A stretch of DNA of 64,000 nt. Origin: CAYMYN01 sp964394665. GTDB lineage: Bacteria > Planctomycetota > UBA1135 > GCA-002686595. Below, one piece after another: positions 17,068-27,540 of this stretch. The notes below the pieces were generated by a model that saw only the letters and a program-made list of their open reading frames with translations, did not search any database and was not told where the DNA came from. The stretch spans positions 62,001 to 126,000 of the forward strand of contig CAYMYN010000008.1 of assembly GCA_964394665.1 (NCBI GenBank), written 5' to 3'. The position numbers and the translations under genes were made by a program. Position 1 is the first letter of the stretch; the number at the start of each line of letters is the position of its first letter.

Positions 17068-17138
17068 GGAGGACCTCCGCGACTCCGGTGAAGGTCGCGG
17101 CGCACGGGCCATCCCCGGCGCCCGCGAACCAGGACGGC

Positions 17139-17144
17139 ATCCTA
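17139..17144 (-). promoter_or_regulatory. Candidate -10 element (TAGGAT) for the CHRD protein
   Basis: TAGGAT on the minus strand, 72 bases upstream of the CHRD-protein start, in the 197-bp gap after the YgiQ gene. No -35 match was seen. Nothing else in this gap is interpretable. Confidence 0.35.
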
Positions 17145-17264
17145 GCCACGCGGGCGGATTCCCGCCGGGATCGGCCCCCGGGGCGGCGTCACCTGCGCGC
17201 GGCTCCCCCTGGCGTGGTTCCTCGCCCCCCGGACGTCTCCTCGAGGGGCCCCGCCGACGGGCCG

Positions 17265-19169
17265 TCAGCCGCAGGTGTCGAGCTCGAGGTTGCCGAGCAC
17301 GTCGAGGCCCTCGGGCAGGACCTTCTTCGGTGCGGAGGCTCCCCTGGACTTCGGCAGGGAGAGCGCGCGGCGGAAGCGCTCCAGCAAGTCGGGGCGGTCG
17401 GCCTCGCGCAGGGCCTCCTCGACCAGCGCCCGGGAATCGGGGTCCTTCCAGCGCACGAGCGCCTTCTGCATGCGCCGCTCGCGATTCCCGCGCACCGCAT
17501 GGCACGCCTCGCCGCTGATCGGGTCGCGGCCGACGACGTGTTGCACGAGGGCGCGCGTCATGGGCAACGGGATGAACTCCTGCACCTGCTCGGGCGAGTA
17601 GTTGCGCTCGAGCAACTTCTCGAAGAGCGTCAGCGCATCCGCGAGGGTCGTGCCCGGGTGGCCGACGATGAAGTAGTTGACCAGGTGTTGGTCCTTGCCC
17701 GCGGTCCTGCACTCTTCCTTGTAGTCCGCCTCGTAGGCCTCGTAGACGTCGAAGGAGGGCTTGTTCATGAAGCGCAGCGTGTCGGCCGAGGCGTGCTCGG
17801 GCGCGAGCTTCAGTCGGCCCGGGACGTGGTGCTTCACCAGGTCGTGGTGCAGCGGCAGCAGCTCGCCGTCCTTGCCGCGCAACATGTCGTAGCGGATGCC
17901 GGAGCTGACGAAGGCGTGCTTGACGCCCTGCACGCCGCGCACCAGCGAGAGCAGCCGGCGGTAGCCCTCGGTGGTCTTGTCAAGGCGCAGGGCCGGGCAC
18001 GGATCGGGGGTCAGGCAGTCGCGGCCCAGGCACGGCTCGCCCTTCTCGAGCAGCTTGCAGCCCAGGCCGTACATGTTGGCCGTCGGGCCGCCGACGTCGG
18101 TGATCGTGCCGCGGAAGTCGTGCTGCGCGGCGAGCGCGGCGGCCTCGCGCAGGATCGACTCCTCGCTGCGGCCCTGGATCGTGCGGCCCTGGTGGAAGGT
18201 GATCGAGCAGAACGAGCAGTCCGCCATGCACCCGCGGTGCGTGTTGAGGCTCCAACGCACCGGCTCGAGGGCCGCGATGCCGCCCGCGGCGTCGTGGTCG
18301 GGGTGCCAGCGGCGGGTGAAGGGCAGGTCGTAGAACGAATCGACCTCGGCCTGGGTGGGCGGCAGGTACGGCGCATGCTGCACCACGAAGCGCCGATCGT
18401 GGCGTTGGGCGAGGGGCGCGGAGCTGGGCGAGTTCTCCGTGCGCACCGCCTCGAAGAGCTCGATCAGGAGCGACTCGTCCGCGGCCAGCTCCTCGAAGCT
18501 CGGCACGCTGCGCGCGCCCGCCGGCAGGTCCTCGGCCCGCGACACCTCGCAGGTGCCGGGGATGGCGCCCAGGGTCTCCCCGCGTTCGCGGCGGCGGGCG
18601 ATCTCGAGCGCCTGGCGCTCGCCCATGCCCCACACGAGCAGATCGGCCTTCGAATCGACCAGGATCGAGCGCCGCATGCGTTCGTCCCAGTAGTCCCAGT
18701 ACGCCAAGCGGCGCGGGCCCGCCTCGAGGCCGCCGATCACCACCGGAACACCCGGGAAGTGGTGCCGCGCCGCGGCGGTGTAGGCGATCGTCGCGCGGTT
18801 GGGGCGGCCGGGCACGCCACCGGGACGGTAGACATCGCGGCGGCGCTTCTTCTTGGCCGCGGTGTAGTTGGTGACCATCGAGTCGATGGTCCCCGCGCTC
18901 ACGCCCACGAACAGGCGCGGGGCCGGCAGGCGCGTCCAGCCCGAGCCGTCGGGCTCGAGGTCGGGCACGTCGAGGATGCCGACGCGGTAGCCCTGGGCCT
19001 CGAGGTAGCGGCCGATGACCGCCACGCCGAAGGAGGGGTGGTCGACGTAGCCGTCGCCGGTGACGAGCAGGACGTCGAGCTCGGCCCAACCGCGCTGCTC
19101 CATCTGGGCGCGCGTGCGGGGCAGGAAGGCCCCACGGTCGGGGGGCGCTGCGGGCGGTCGTTGGGCCAT
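17265..19169 (-). CDS. ygiQ: YgiQ family radical SAM protein (UPF0313)
   Basis: A 634-residue radical SAM protein of the YgiQ family, whose reaction is not established. The N-terminal region is B12-binding-like (DVLLVTGDGYVDHPSFG, VIGGLEAGPRRLAYWDYW). The iron-sulfur motif HRGCMADCSFCSI has cysteines near residues 314, 318 and 321. It is followed by DVGGPTANMYG and a second cysteine group, CLGRDCLTPDPCP. These segments identify the family closely, and the length is typical. It lies downstream of rpmH, 117 bases away, and may be transcribed from its own promoter or read through from rpmH. Confidence 0.93.
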   Translation of the reverse strand: MAQRPPAAPPDRGAFLPRTRAQMEQRGWAELDVLLVTGDGYVDHPSFGVAVIGRYLEAQGYRVGILDVPDLEPDGSGWTRLPAPRLFVGVSAGTIDSMVTNYTAAKKKRRRDVYRPGGVPGRPNRATIAYTAAARHHFPGVPVVIGGLEAGPRRLAYWDYWDERMRRSILVDSKADLLVWGMGERQALEIARRRERGETLGAIPGTCEVSRAEDLPAGARSVPSFEELAADESLLIELFEAVRTENSPSSAPLAQRHDRRFVVQHAPYLPPTQAEVDSFYDLPFTRRWHPDHDAAGGIAALEPVRWSLNTHRGCMADCSFCSITFHQGRTIQGRSEESILREAAALAAQHDFRGTITDVGGPTANMYGLGCKLLEKGEPCLGRDCLTPDPCPALRLDKTTEGYRRLLSLVRGVQGVKHAFVSSGIRYDMLRGKDGELLPLHHDLVKHHVPGRLKLAPEHASADTLRFMNKPSFDVYEAYEADYKEECRTAGKDQHLVNYFIVGHPGTTLADALTLFEKLLERNYSPEQVQEFIPLPMTRALVQHVVGRDPISGEACHAVRGNRERRMQKALVRWKDPDSRALVEEALREADRPDLLERFRRALSLPKSRGASAPKKVLPEGLDVLGNLELDTCG

Positions 19170-19286
19170 GGGGTGCTCGGGGATCGGTCCTCGCGTCGCC
19201 GCCGCGCTGCGGGGCTAGGCTCGGGGATCGGAGCGGACGGATCGGTCGACGCGTCGGGCGTCGCCCTGCCTCGAAGGCTGCCGCCT

Positions 19287-19412
19287 CTAGAAGCTGCCGT
19301 GGCGCGCGCGTTGGCGGCGGTTGACCTTGCGGCCGCCGGCGGTCCGTTGGCGGGTGCGGTAACCCGTCTTGCGGGCCTTCTTGAGCGTGCTCTTGCGGAT
19401 CTTGACGTGCAT
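19287..19412 (-). CDS. rpmH: 50S ribosomal protein L34
   Basis: A 41-codon basic protein. The core STLKKARKTGYRTRQRTAGG followed by RKVNRRQRARHG aligns with the bL34 pattern S-x-LK-x-x-R-x-x-G-(F/Y)-R-x-R...GR-x-V-x-x-R-x-RA. The usual methionine of RARM is replaced by glutamine, and the C terminus is short. ATG 19412 has GGAGG 8 bases upstream, and a promoter with both elements lies just before it. rpmH usually sits beside rnpA and dnaA; neither is present here. Confidence 0.85.
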   Translation of the reverse strand: MHVKIRKSTLKKARKTGYRTRQRTAGGRKVNRRQRARHGSF

Positions 19413-19445
19413 GGCGGGGCCTCCGGGCCGGCGAGGAGTCGGGAG

Positions 19446-19473
19446 ATCCTAGCGGCGGCGGAGGCCGGTGCAA
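19446..19473 (-). promoter_or_regulatory. Promoter of rpmH (TTGCAC - 16 bp - TAGGAT)
   Basis: On the minus strand TTGCAC (19473-19468) and TAGGAT (19451-19446) are separated by 16 bases, close to the sigma-70-type consensus. The -10 lies 34 bases before the L34 start. This is the only place in the window where both boxes match well, as expected for a highly expressed ribosomal gene. Confidence 0.55.
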
Positions 19474-19503
19474 GGCCGGGCCGAGCCGTCCGGGCTGGGG
19501 CAC

Positions 19504-19549
19504 GGGCCCCTGGGGCCCTTGCGAGCCCCTCCCCCGCCCGGGGAGGGCT
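19504..19549 (-). terminator. Tandem hairpins after the PDZ-like protein gene
   Basis: Immediately beyond the minus-strand stop at 19549, arms 19540-19549 and 19524-19534 pair over 10 bp with one bulged base. Next comes GGGCCCC-T-GGGGCCC (19504-19518), a near-perfect palindrome. There is no T tract. Likely transcription end for the gene at 19549-21162, insulating rpmH. Confidence 0.45.
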
Positions 19550-21162
19550 CAGCGGCCCGCCCGGCCCACCGGCTGCCAGTCGCGGACCTCGAGGTCGACG
19601 TTGGGCTGGAGCAGGCTGTCGTTGGTCAGGATGTACCCCCCGTCGGTCGGGCTGTAGAAGACCCGGTCGTAGCCGTCGGGCAGGCTGACGCGGGTCCCGT
19701 CGGAGCGCACGAAGTCGTCGACGCCGTGGATCGAGTTCACCAGGCTGCGTTGGAGGCGGTCCTCGGTCGCCTGGCGCTTCTTCCAACCCTCGAAGTGCAG
19801 GTCGACCAAGCTCTCCGAGCGTTTGGAGAGCTCCTCGCGCTGCCGGCGGAGCTGCTCCATGTTGGCCTGGTGCCGCGCGGAGGAGATGCGCGTGTGCATC
19901 TCGGCCAGCACGGCCGACCAGCGCGGCGTCGCGCGCACGCTCTGGACCGTCGAGATCGCCAGCGGCAGCAGCGCGTCGAGCGCGCCCTCCGGCGCGCGGG
20001 CGCTCGAGCCGTCGATGCGCTGCCAGCTCGAGTTGAAGGTGTCGGGCATCAGCCCCCGACCGGACATGCGGGTGTCGTTGCGCAGATAGGCGACGAAGAA
20101 CTCCTCCTCGTAGGACTGCCCGTCCTCGCGGTACGCGACGCGCACGTGCCCCGCGTCGATCGACACCCAAGCCCGGCTGCCATCCTGCATGCGCCACTCG
20201 GCGTCCATCTGGCGTGCCTGTTCGATCAGGGGCGCGTAGATGGCCGTGTACTGCTCGAGGACCGCGGGCGCGGGCCGCGAAGCGAGGACGCGGACCTCGC
20301 CGGCTCCGGGCCGCAGCAGCGGCACAAGGTCGCGCAGGACGTGCTGGGAGGGCGACTCCGGCGGCGCTTGGAAGGTCGTACCGGGGCCGACGGTCTGCCC
20401 GGGTCGGCCGCCCATCTGCTGCGCGATCTGCGGGTTGTCCGTGAACGTGTACAGACGGTTGGGGAGCACGCGCACCTGTCGGAGAGCCGCGTCCGCCAGC
20501 CGCAGGTCGAGGGTGACGAGGTTCGTCGCCGTGGCGAGGTTCCAGATCGGTCCTCCCTCGAGGCGCCAACCCTCGGGCGTGAGCAGGGTGTGCGACTCGA
20601 GGCCGCCGAGCTCCGGATCGGTGATCGTCGCGGGACGCAGGCGGACGGGGGGCGCCTGCGCAGGGGCGGCGGGGCGTCCGTCCCCCGCCCCGGACCCGGC
20701 GACGGGCGGCGTACCCCGCTCCGGTGGGCGCCGGGCCTCGCGCTCGCGTTCACGTCGGCCGTGGCGCTCGACCGCGGCGCCGACGTCGAGGCGCGCGTAC
20801 TGCGCGTGCGGCGGGGCCGAGGGGCGCAGGCGACCGAGGTGCGTCGCCGGGAGGGACAACGCGCGCCCCAGGTCGCGCGTCCCGTTCGGCTCGTCGGGGC
20901 AGAGCGTGACCGGCGGGCCGTCGCCGAAGCTCGCGTCGACGAGCACGTCGCCGACTTCGAGCCCCAGGAGCGCCCCCACCGAGTGCGCCTCGATCGCGCG
21001 CACCGAGTAGCCGTGGTTCCCCGGGTCCGGCCGAAGCGAGAGCCCCAGGCCCGATTGCGCGGCCGTCGCGGGCGCGCAGGCCAGGACGGCGCAGAGGGCG
21101 AGCAGGGCCCCGAAGGGACCGGCATGGACGCGGCGCGGCGGCGCGAACGGGGCGAGGATCAT
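19549..21162 (-). CDS. Exported protein with N-terminal PDZ-like segment, function unknown
   Basis: A 537-residue protein with a signal peptide (about residues 1-36, ending ATAAQ). A short PDZ-like stretch follows (about 45-80: YSVRAIEAHSVGALLGLEVGDVLVDA), the pattern of peptide-binding loops that tether exported proteases and chaperones. Next come a Pro/Arg-rich linker (about 130-170) and a C-terminal region of about 360 residues without a motif I recognise, including a helical RRQREELSKRSESLVDLHFEGWKK-type segment given here only in part. I do not recognise the family. Its start region faces the ABC transporter genes across a 242-bp divergent gap. Confidence 0.65.
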   Translation of the reverse strand: MILAPFAPPRRVHAGPFGALLALCAVLACAPATAAQSGLGLSLRPDPGNHGYSVRAIEAHSVGALLGLEVGDVLVDASFGDGPPVTLCPDEPNGTRDLGRALSLPATHLGRLRPSAPPHAQYARLDVGAAVERHGRREREREARRPPERGTPPVAGSGAGDGRPAAPAQAPPVRLRPATITDPELGGLESHTLLTPEGWRLEGGPIWNLATATNLVTLDLRLADAALRQVRVLPNRLYTFTDNPQIAQQMGGRPGQTVGPGTTFQAPPESPSQHVLRDLVPLLRPGAGEVRVLASRPAPAVLEQYTAIYAPLIEQARQMDAEWRMQDGSRAWVSIDAGHVRVAYREDGQSYEEEFFVAYLRNDTRMSGRGLMPDTFNSSWQRIDGSSARAPEGALDALLPLAISTVQSVRATPRWSAVLAEMHTRISSARHQANMEQLRRQREELSKRSESLVDLHFEGWKKRQATEDRLQRSLVNSIHGVDDFVRSDGTRVSLPDGYDRVFYSPTDGGYILTNDSLLQPNVDLEVRDWQPVGRAGR

Positions 21163-21225
21163 GCTGCGGATCGGGTCGTGGGGTGGGACGAACGCGACGC
21201 GGGCCCAGCGAGGCCCGCCCGTCGG

Positions 21226-21231
21226 ACCCTA
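21226..21231 (-). promoter_or_regulatory. Candidate -10 element (TAGGGT) for the PDZ-like protein
   Basis: TAGGGT on the minus strand, 64 bases upstream of ATG 21162 in the divergent gap. The plus-strand partner for the ABC operon is less clear. No -35 was identified. Confidence 0.3.
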
Positions 21232-21404
21232 CCACGCTGTGCTCGAGTCTGGCCGGCTGCGCGCGTTCCGCGCGCGCGAACTCACCGCGGGCCCGTTCGG
21301 GGGCTCGCACGGCTCCGCGCTCCGGAGTCCGGCGGTTTGGCTGGAACCCTCGGCGCCCCGGCGGCAGGATCCTCGGCCCCCCGACCCCGGGGAGCACTCC
21401 ACCC

Positions 21405-22136
21405 ATGACCGCCACCCCCCTCCTCGAGCTCCGGGGCGTCTCCAAGCGCTTCGGCGACCATCAGGCCCTGCGCTCCCTCGACCTGTGCGTGGGGGCCGGT
21501 GAGGTCTACGGCCTCCTGGGCCCCAACGGGGCCGGGAAGACGACCACGATCCACATCCTGACCGGCTTCCACCGACCCGACGGGGGGGAGGCCCGGATCG
21601 ACGGGGTGGACGTGGCGCGCGATCCCGCCGGCGCCCGGGCCCGCATCGGGTACGTGCCCGAGAGCGTGGCCCTCTACCCCTACCTCAGCGGCCTCGAGAA
21701 CCTCGAGCACTTCACGCGCCTGGCCGGCAAGCGCCCGCCGCGCGAGGAGCTGCGCGCGCACCTCGAGCGGGCCGGCCTGGCGCCCGCGGCCGCCGACCGG
21801 CGCGTCGAGGGGTACTCGAAGGGCATGCGCCAAAAAGTCGGCATCGCGATCGCGATCGCCAAGGGCGCGCGGGTGTTGTTGCTCGACGAGCCGGCCTCGG
21901 GCCTCGATCCCCTGGCGAGCCACGAGCTCAGCCTGTCGATCCGCGGCCTCTCCGAGTCGGGCTGCGCGATCCTGATGGCGACCCACGACATCTTCCGCGC
22001 CCGCGAGACCTGTGACCGGGTCGGCATCCTGATCGGCGGCCAGCGCGTGGCCGAGGTGGACCCCGCGCAGCTCAGCGCGAGCGAGCTCGAAGAGCTCTAC
22101 CTGGCGCGGGTGCGCGAACTCGAGCACGCGTCGTGA
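21405..22136 (+). CDS. ABC transporter ATP-binding protein
   Basis: A 243-residue ATPase that energises the two membrane proteins encoded immediately after it. The Walker A motif GPNGAGKTTT lies at about residues 41-50, the signature YSKGMRQKVG is before mid-domain, Walker B is VLLLDEPASGLD, and the switch histidine is in MATHDIF. It belongs to the ABC-2 export subgroup. I chose ATG 21405, preceded by GGGGAG; the frame stays open upstream but that sequence lies in the divergent promoter region. Its stop overlaps the next start as GTGA. The transported substrate is unknown. Confidence 0.92.
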   Translation: MTATPLLELRGVSKRFGDHQALRSLDLCVGAGEVYGLLGPNGAGKTTTIHILTGFHRPDGGEARIDGVDVARDPAGARARIGYVPESVALYPYLSGLENLEHFTRLAGKRPPREELRAHLERAGLAPAAADRRVEGYSKGMRQKVGIAIAIAKGARVLLLDEPASGLDPLASHELSLSIRGLSESGCAILMATHDIFRARETCDRVGILIGGQRVAEVDPAQLSASELEELYLARVRELEHAS

Positions 22137-23542
22137 TCCTCGCCCTCTTCGTCAACGAGTGGCGCGGCCTGGTCCGCGACCGCCGCGTGGCCCTATTGGC
22201 CGTGCTCGCCCTGGCGCTGCTCGCCCTCTCGGCCTGGAGCGGCAGCCAGACCTTTGCCCACACCCTCGCCGAGCGCGAGCGCGCCGAGCGCATCGCCCGC
22301 GAGCAGTGGGAGAACCTCGGTGACACGCACCCGCACGCCGCGGGGCACTTCGGCGACTACGCCCACAAGCCCCTCTCGGCCCTGGCGCGCCTCGACCCGG
22401 GCGTCCAGAGCTTCACCGGCAAGGTGATCCTGCTCGAGGCCCACGCCCAGAACGCGGCCGTGGCCTCCGAGATCTCCGCGGCCTCCTCCCTGGTGCGCTT
22501 CGGGCCCTTCTCGCCGGCCTTGCTCCTGCAGGTGATCCTGCCGCTCTTGGTGCTCTTCACGACCTTCGCGTCGGTCAGCCGCGAGCGCGAGAGCGGCATC
22601 CTGCGCCTGGCGAGCGTGCAGGGCGCGAGCCTGCCGCGCATGTTGTTGGCCAAGGCCCTGGCCCACGCATCGCTCGGCGCCCTACTCGTCGCGCCGCTGG
22701 TCGCCTGGGAGCTGTTCTCGGGCCTCGAGGGCTCGACGCCCGGCCGACTGCCCCTGTTCCTCGCCGCGCACCTGGCGTTCCTGTTGCTCGCCGCGCTGCT
22801 CGGCACCTACGTCTCGGCCCGCGCGCGCAGCGCCCGTTCGGCCCTGGCGACGCTCCTGGTCGCCTGGCTCGGGTTCGTGGTCGTCATCCCGCGCGTCGCC
22901 GCGCAGGTCGCCGACGACTTCTATCCCCTACCGACCCGCGCGGCCTTCGAGCGCGCGATGGCCGAGGACCGCCGGCAGGGCCTCGACGGCCACAACCCGG
23001 CCGACCAGCGCCGCAAGGAGCTCGAGCAGCAGTACCTCTCCCTGTACGGCGTGGCGAGCGTGGCCGAGCTGCCCTTCGACTTCGGCGGCATCGCGATGCA
23101 GGCCGACGAGGAGTACGGCAACCAGGTCTGGGACGTGCACTTCGGCCGCCTGCAACGCATCCAGGGCCGGCAGGTCGAGGTGTTGCAGTTGCTCTCGTTC
23201 GTGAACCCCTTCCTGGCCTTGCGCGGCGCGAGCATGGCGCTCGCCGGCACGGACCTCTTCCACGACCTCGACTTCCAGCGCCAGGCCGAGGCGCATCGGC
23301 GTTGGTTGATCGCGGCCCTGAACCACGAGCACGCCCACGGCGCCGGTCGCATGGGGATGGGGAGCGGGCTGCAGCGGCCGGAGTTCTTCCGTTCATTGCT
23401 CGCCTTCCGCCACGAGGCGCGCCCGACGCGCTGGGCGCTCTCCTGGCGCTGGCCCGAGCTCGTGAGCCTGGGTCTGTGGCTCGCCCTGGCCCTGCTCCTG
23501 GTCGCGCGCTCGGGGCGCACGATCCCCATCGTCCGGACCTGA
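22133..23542 (+). CDS. ABC-2 type permease, DUF3526-like
   Basis: A 469-residue membrane protein. One helix lies at about residues 18-36, followed by an extracytoplasmic loop of about 85 residues. Four or so helices then span about 120-270 (including SPALLLQVILPLLVLFTTFASVSRERESG, shown here only as a marker of the ABC-2 coupling region). A large soluble segment (about 275-435) and a last helix follow. The long loop and the SRERESG motif fit ABC-2 permeases of the DUF3526 kind. It starts at GTG 22133 overlapping the ATPase stop. A second permease of the same layout follows 14 bases later, so the exporter is probably a heterodimer. Confidence 0.8.
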   Translation: MILALFVNEWRGLVRDRRVALLAVLALALLALSAWSGSQTFAHTLAERERAERIAREQWENLGDTHPHAAGHFGDYAHKPLSALARLDPGVQSFTGKVILLEAHAQNAAVASEISAASSLVRFGPFSPALLLQVILPLLVLFTTFASVSRERESGILRLASVQGASLPRMLLAKALAHASLGALLVAPLVAWELFSGLEGSTPGRLPLFLAAHLAFLLLAALLGTYVSARARSARSALATLLVAWLGFVVVIPRVAAQVADDFYPLPTRAAFERAMAEDRRQGLDGHNPADQRRKELEQQYLSLYGVASVAELPFDFGGIAMQADEEYGNQVWDVHFGRLQRIQGRQVEVLQLLSFVNPFLALRGASMALAGTDLFHDLDFQRQAEAHRRWLIAALNHEHAHGAGRMGMGSGLQRPEFFRSLLAFRHEARPTRWALSWRWPELVSLGLWLALALLLVARSGRTIPIVRT

Positions 23543-23556
23543 GGTTCTCCCCAACG

Positions 23557-25020
23557 ATGCTCGCCCCGCTCCTGCTCCACGAGTTGCGCGCGCTGCGGCG
23601 CACGCCCACGCGTCTGCTCGCGCTCGTGGCCTTCCTGGCCACGGGGGTCTACGCGCTGTTCACGGGCCAGGCGCAGGTCGCCCGTTGGCAGGGGATCCTG
23701 GCCGAGGCGGCCGCCGCGCAGGCCGAGCAACAGACGCTGGCCCTGGCCTGGTACGAGAGCGGGCGCGCCGGCCCCGAGGAGACGCCCTGGATCGACGTGC
23801 GACAGCCCGCCTGGGCCGATCGGTACGCCGCCGCGTACCTGGGCCGCGCGCCGGCGCCCCTGGCGGCCCTCGCCCTGGGACTCTCCGACGCGCGCACCGA
23901 AGTCGTCCCGCTGCAGGCCGGGACGAACCCCTTCGACGGCCGCGGCATCGAGCTCGCGAACCCCGAGAAGCTCCTGGCCGGCCACCTCGACCTGGCCTTC
24001 GTGCTGGCCTTCCTGGCGCCCCTGCTGTTGCTCGTGCTGGCCTTCGACGTGGGCGGCTTCGAGCGCGACAGCGGCATGTTGCCCCTGGTGCGCGTGCAGG
24101 CCGGACGGCTCGCGCCCTGGCTCGTCCTGCGGGTCGGGGTGCACACGGCGCTGGTGGCGGGGGCCAGCCTCGTGCTCGTGTTGGTGGGCGGGCTCCTGAC
24201 CGGCGCCCTCGCCAGCGCGCCCCTCTCGCTGGCCGTGCTGGCGTCGTTGGTCGTGCTCTACCTCGCCGGCTGGGGCGCGCTCGTCACGGCCGTCGTCGCC
24301 CTCGGGCGCGGGAGCGCCTTCAACGCCCTGGCCCTGGCGGTGGCCTGGATCGCGCTGTGCCTGCTGGGCCCCGCCGCGGCGCAGACGCGCATGCAGTTCG
24401 CCCATCCGCCGGGCTACGGCACCGAGCTCACGAGCCTCCTGCGCGAGGAGAGCTACGCGCTCTTCGAGCGCGACCGCCAAGCACACCTCGCCGAGCTCTT
24501 CGCGCGCCGCCCCCAGCTCGAGCGCACGCCCTACGTCCGCATGGGCGCCCGCGATCGCAACGTGGAGCGCCTCGTGCTCAACCACGCCAACCTGCGCGTC
24601 GTCGCGCGCCGCGGCCTGGAGCAGGACGCGCGCGAGGCGGCCCTCGAGCGCGACGCCGCCCGCCTGCGCTGGGCCTTGCCGGTCTTCGCCCTGCAGCACG
24701 GGCTCAACGCGCTCGGGGGCAACGAGGCGGGGGCCTACCGCGCCTTCCGCGGCGCGGTGCTTTCCGGCGTCGAGGCGCGCCTCGATCTCCTGCTCGATCA
24801 CGCCTTCGCCGGCCGCCCCTTCGACGAGGAGAGCTTCCGCACCCTCGCCGCCCTGGCCCCACCCCCCACCGACTACGCCGCCCTCCCCGACGCATCCCAC
24901 TACGGCCCGCTGCTGCTGTGGCTGCTCGCCCCCGCGTTGCTCGCGGGCTTCCTCCTGCGCGCGCCCACGCGCGCCGCGCGCCCCCTGCCCTCCGCCGCCG
25001 CCGACGCCGCTCGAGCCTAG
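23557..25020 (+). CDS. ABC-2 type permease, second subunit
   Basis: A 487-residue membrane protein with the same layout as its upstream neighbour. It has a first helix near residues 22-40, a long extracytoplasmic loop (about 40-145), a cluster of four to five helices (about 150-275, with DVGGFERDSGMLPLVRVQ as the coupling segment), a large soluble region, and a final helix before an Ala/Pro tail. The likely role is the second half-channel of the exporter. ATG 23557 has TGAGG 13 bases upstream. The gene ends 30 bases before the convergent fumC stop; no hairpin of note lies between them. Confidence 0.78.
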   Translation: MLAPLLLHELRALRRTPTRLLALVAFLATGVYALFTGQAQVARWQGILAEAAAAQAEQQTLALAWYESGRAGPEETPWIDVRQPAWADRYAAAYLGRAPAPLAALALGLSDARTEVVPLQAGTNPFDGRGIELANPEKLLAGHLDLAFVLAFLAPLLLLVLAFDVGGFERDSGMLPLVRVQAGRLAPWLVLRVGVHTALVAGASLVLVLVGGLLTGALASAPLSLAVLASLVVLYLAGWGALVTAVVALGRGSAFNALALAVAWIALCLLGPAAAQTRMQFAHPPGYGTELTSLLREESYALFERDRQAHLAELFARRPQLERTPYVRMGARDRNVERLVLNHANLRVVARRGLEQDAREAALERDAARLRWALPVFALQHGLNALGGNEAGAYRAFRGAVLSGVEARLDLLLDHAFAGRPFDEESFRTLAALAPPPTDYAALPDASHYGPLLLWLLAPALLAGFLLRAPTRAARPLPSAAADAARA

Positions 25021-25050
25021 CAGCCCCTCGCCGAGGCCCTGCCGAAGGGA

Positions 25051-26451
<1,401 letters not shown>

Positions 26452-26527
26452 CGCGTTGCGGTCGGGCTTTGGAACGGAGGGGCGGAGGGAACGACGCCGA
26501 GCGCGGCGCCGGGGCAGGGAGCAGGGC

Positions 26528-27481
26528 TCAGAGCAGGCCCAGGTCGCGCAGGGTGACGAGGTCCTTCTCGATCGCCCCGGCGGTCTTCTGCATCTGGATG
26601 CGGGCCTCGGCGTCGAGCGGCACCTCGACGATGCGCTCGACGCCCTGCGCGCCGAGCACGGCCGGGACGCCCATGTAGAGGCCCTCGAAGCCGTACTGGC
26701 CGTTCAGGAAACAGGCGCTCGGCAGGAGGCGTTTCTGGTCGAGCAGGATCGAGGCCGCCATCGCGACCGCGGCCGCCGCGGGCGCGTACCAGGCGCTCCC
26801 GGTCTTGAGCAGCTTGACGATCTCCGCGCCGCCGTTGCGCGTGCGGTCGGCGAGACGCTCGAGCGTCGCGCCGTCGAGCAGGTCCCCCGCCTGCACGCCG
26901 TTGATCGTGCAGTACCGCGGCATCGGCACCATCGAATCGCCGTGGGCCCCGAGCACCATCGCGTCGACGTCCTGCACCGAAGCCCCCGTGCTCTCGGCCA
27001 GGAAGAAGCTGAAGCGCGCCGAGTCCAGGACCCCCGCCATGCCCACCACCCGCTTGGGCGGGAAGGAGAGCTTGTGGCGCATCAGGTGCACCATCGTGTC
27101 GAGCGGATTGGTGACGACGATCACGATCGCGTCGGGCGAGAGCTCGCGCACGTACTGGGCGACGGCGGCCACGACCTTGCCGTTGACCTCGAGCAGATCC
27201 GAGCGGCTCATGCCCGGCGTGCGCGGACGCCCGGCGGTCATGATGACCAGGTCGCTGCCCGCGGTGTCGGCGGGATCGCTCGTCCCGACGACGCGTGCGC
27301 CGAAGCCCTCGATGGCCGCCATCTGGTTGAGATCGAGGGCGATGCCCTGGGGCCGTCCCTCGAGCACGTCGATCAGACAGATCTCGCGCGCGAGCTCCTT
27401 GGAGGCCGCGAGCTGGGCGCAGGTCGAGCCGACGTAGCCGGCTCCGACGACGGTGATCTTGCGCTGGGGGACGGCGTGCAT
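26528..27481 (-). CDS. mdh: Malate dehydrogenase (lactate dehydrogenase-like type)
   Basis: Oxidises malate to oxaloacetate with NAD. The NAD-binding loop VGAGYVGSTCAQ is near residue 12. The substrate-specificity loop reads AGRPRTPGMSR, with arginine where lactate dehydrogenases have glutamine, which supports malate as substrate. The catalytic pair is seen as TNPLDTMV and LGAHGDSMVP (histidine). The 317 residues are standard for the bacterial [LDH-like] type. fumC follows downstream. A TAGGGT candidate -10 lies 34 bases upstream. Confidence 0.95.
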   Translation of the reverse strand: MHAVPQRKITVVGAGYVGSTCAQLAASKELAREICLIDVLEGRPQGIALDLNQMAAIEGFGARVVGTSDPADTAGSDLVIMTAGRPRTPGMSRSDLLEVNGKVVAAVAQYVRELSPDAIVIVVTNPLDTMVHLMRHKLSFPPKRVVGMAGVLDSARFSFFLAESTGASVQDVDAMVLGAHGDSMVPMPRYCTINGVQAGDLLDGATLERLADRTRNGGAEIVKLLKTGSAWYAPAAAAVAMAASILLDQKRLLPSACFLNGQYGFEGLYMGVPAVLGAQGVERIVEVPLDAEARIQMQKTAGAIEKDLVTLRDLGLL

Positions 27482-27514
27482 GGGGGCCGGGGCTCGGGAC
27501 TCGCGGGGCCGACC

Positions 27515-27520
27515 ACCCTA
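27515..27520 (-). promoter_or_regulatory. Candidate -10 element (TAGGGT) for mdh-fumC
   Basis: TAGGGT on the minus strand, 34 bases before the mdh ATG and just beyond the terminator-like hairpin of the preceding gene. No -35 match. Confidence 0.35.
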
Positions 27521-27540
27521 GCGCCCCGCCCCGAACCGAT

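Noticed and set aside
19170..19286. An rnpA gene next to rpmH
   Set aside because: The 117-base gap between rpmH and the YgiQ gene has no open frame resembling RnpA.
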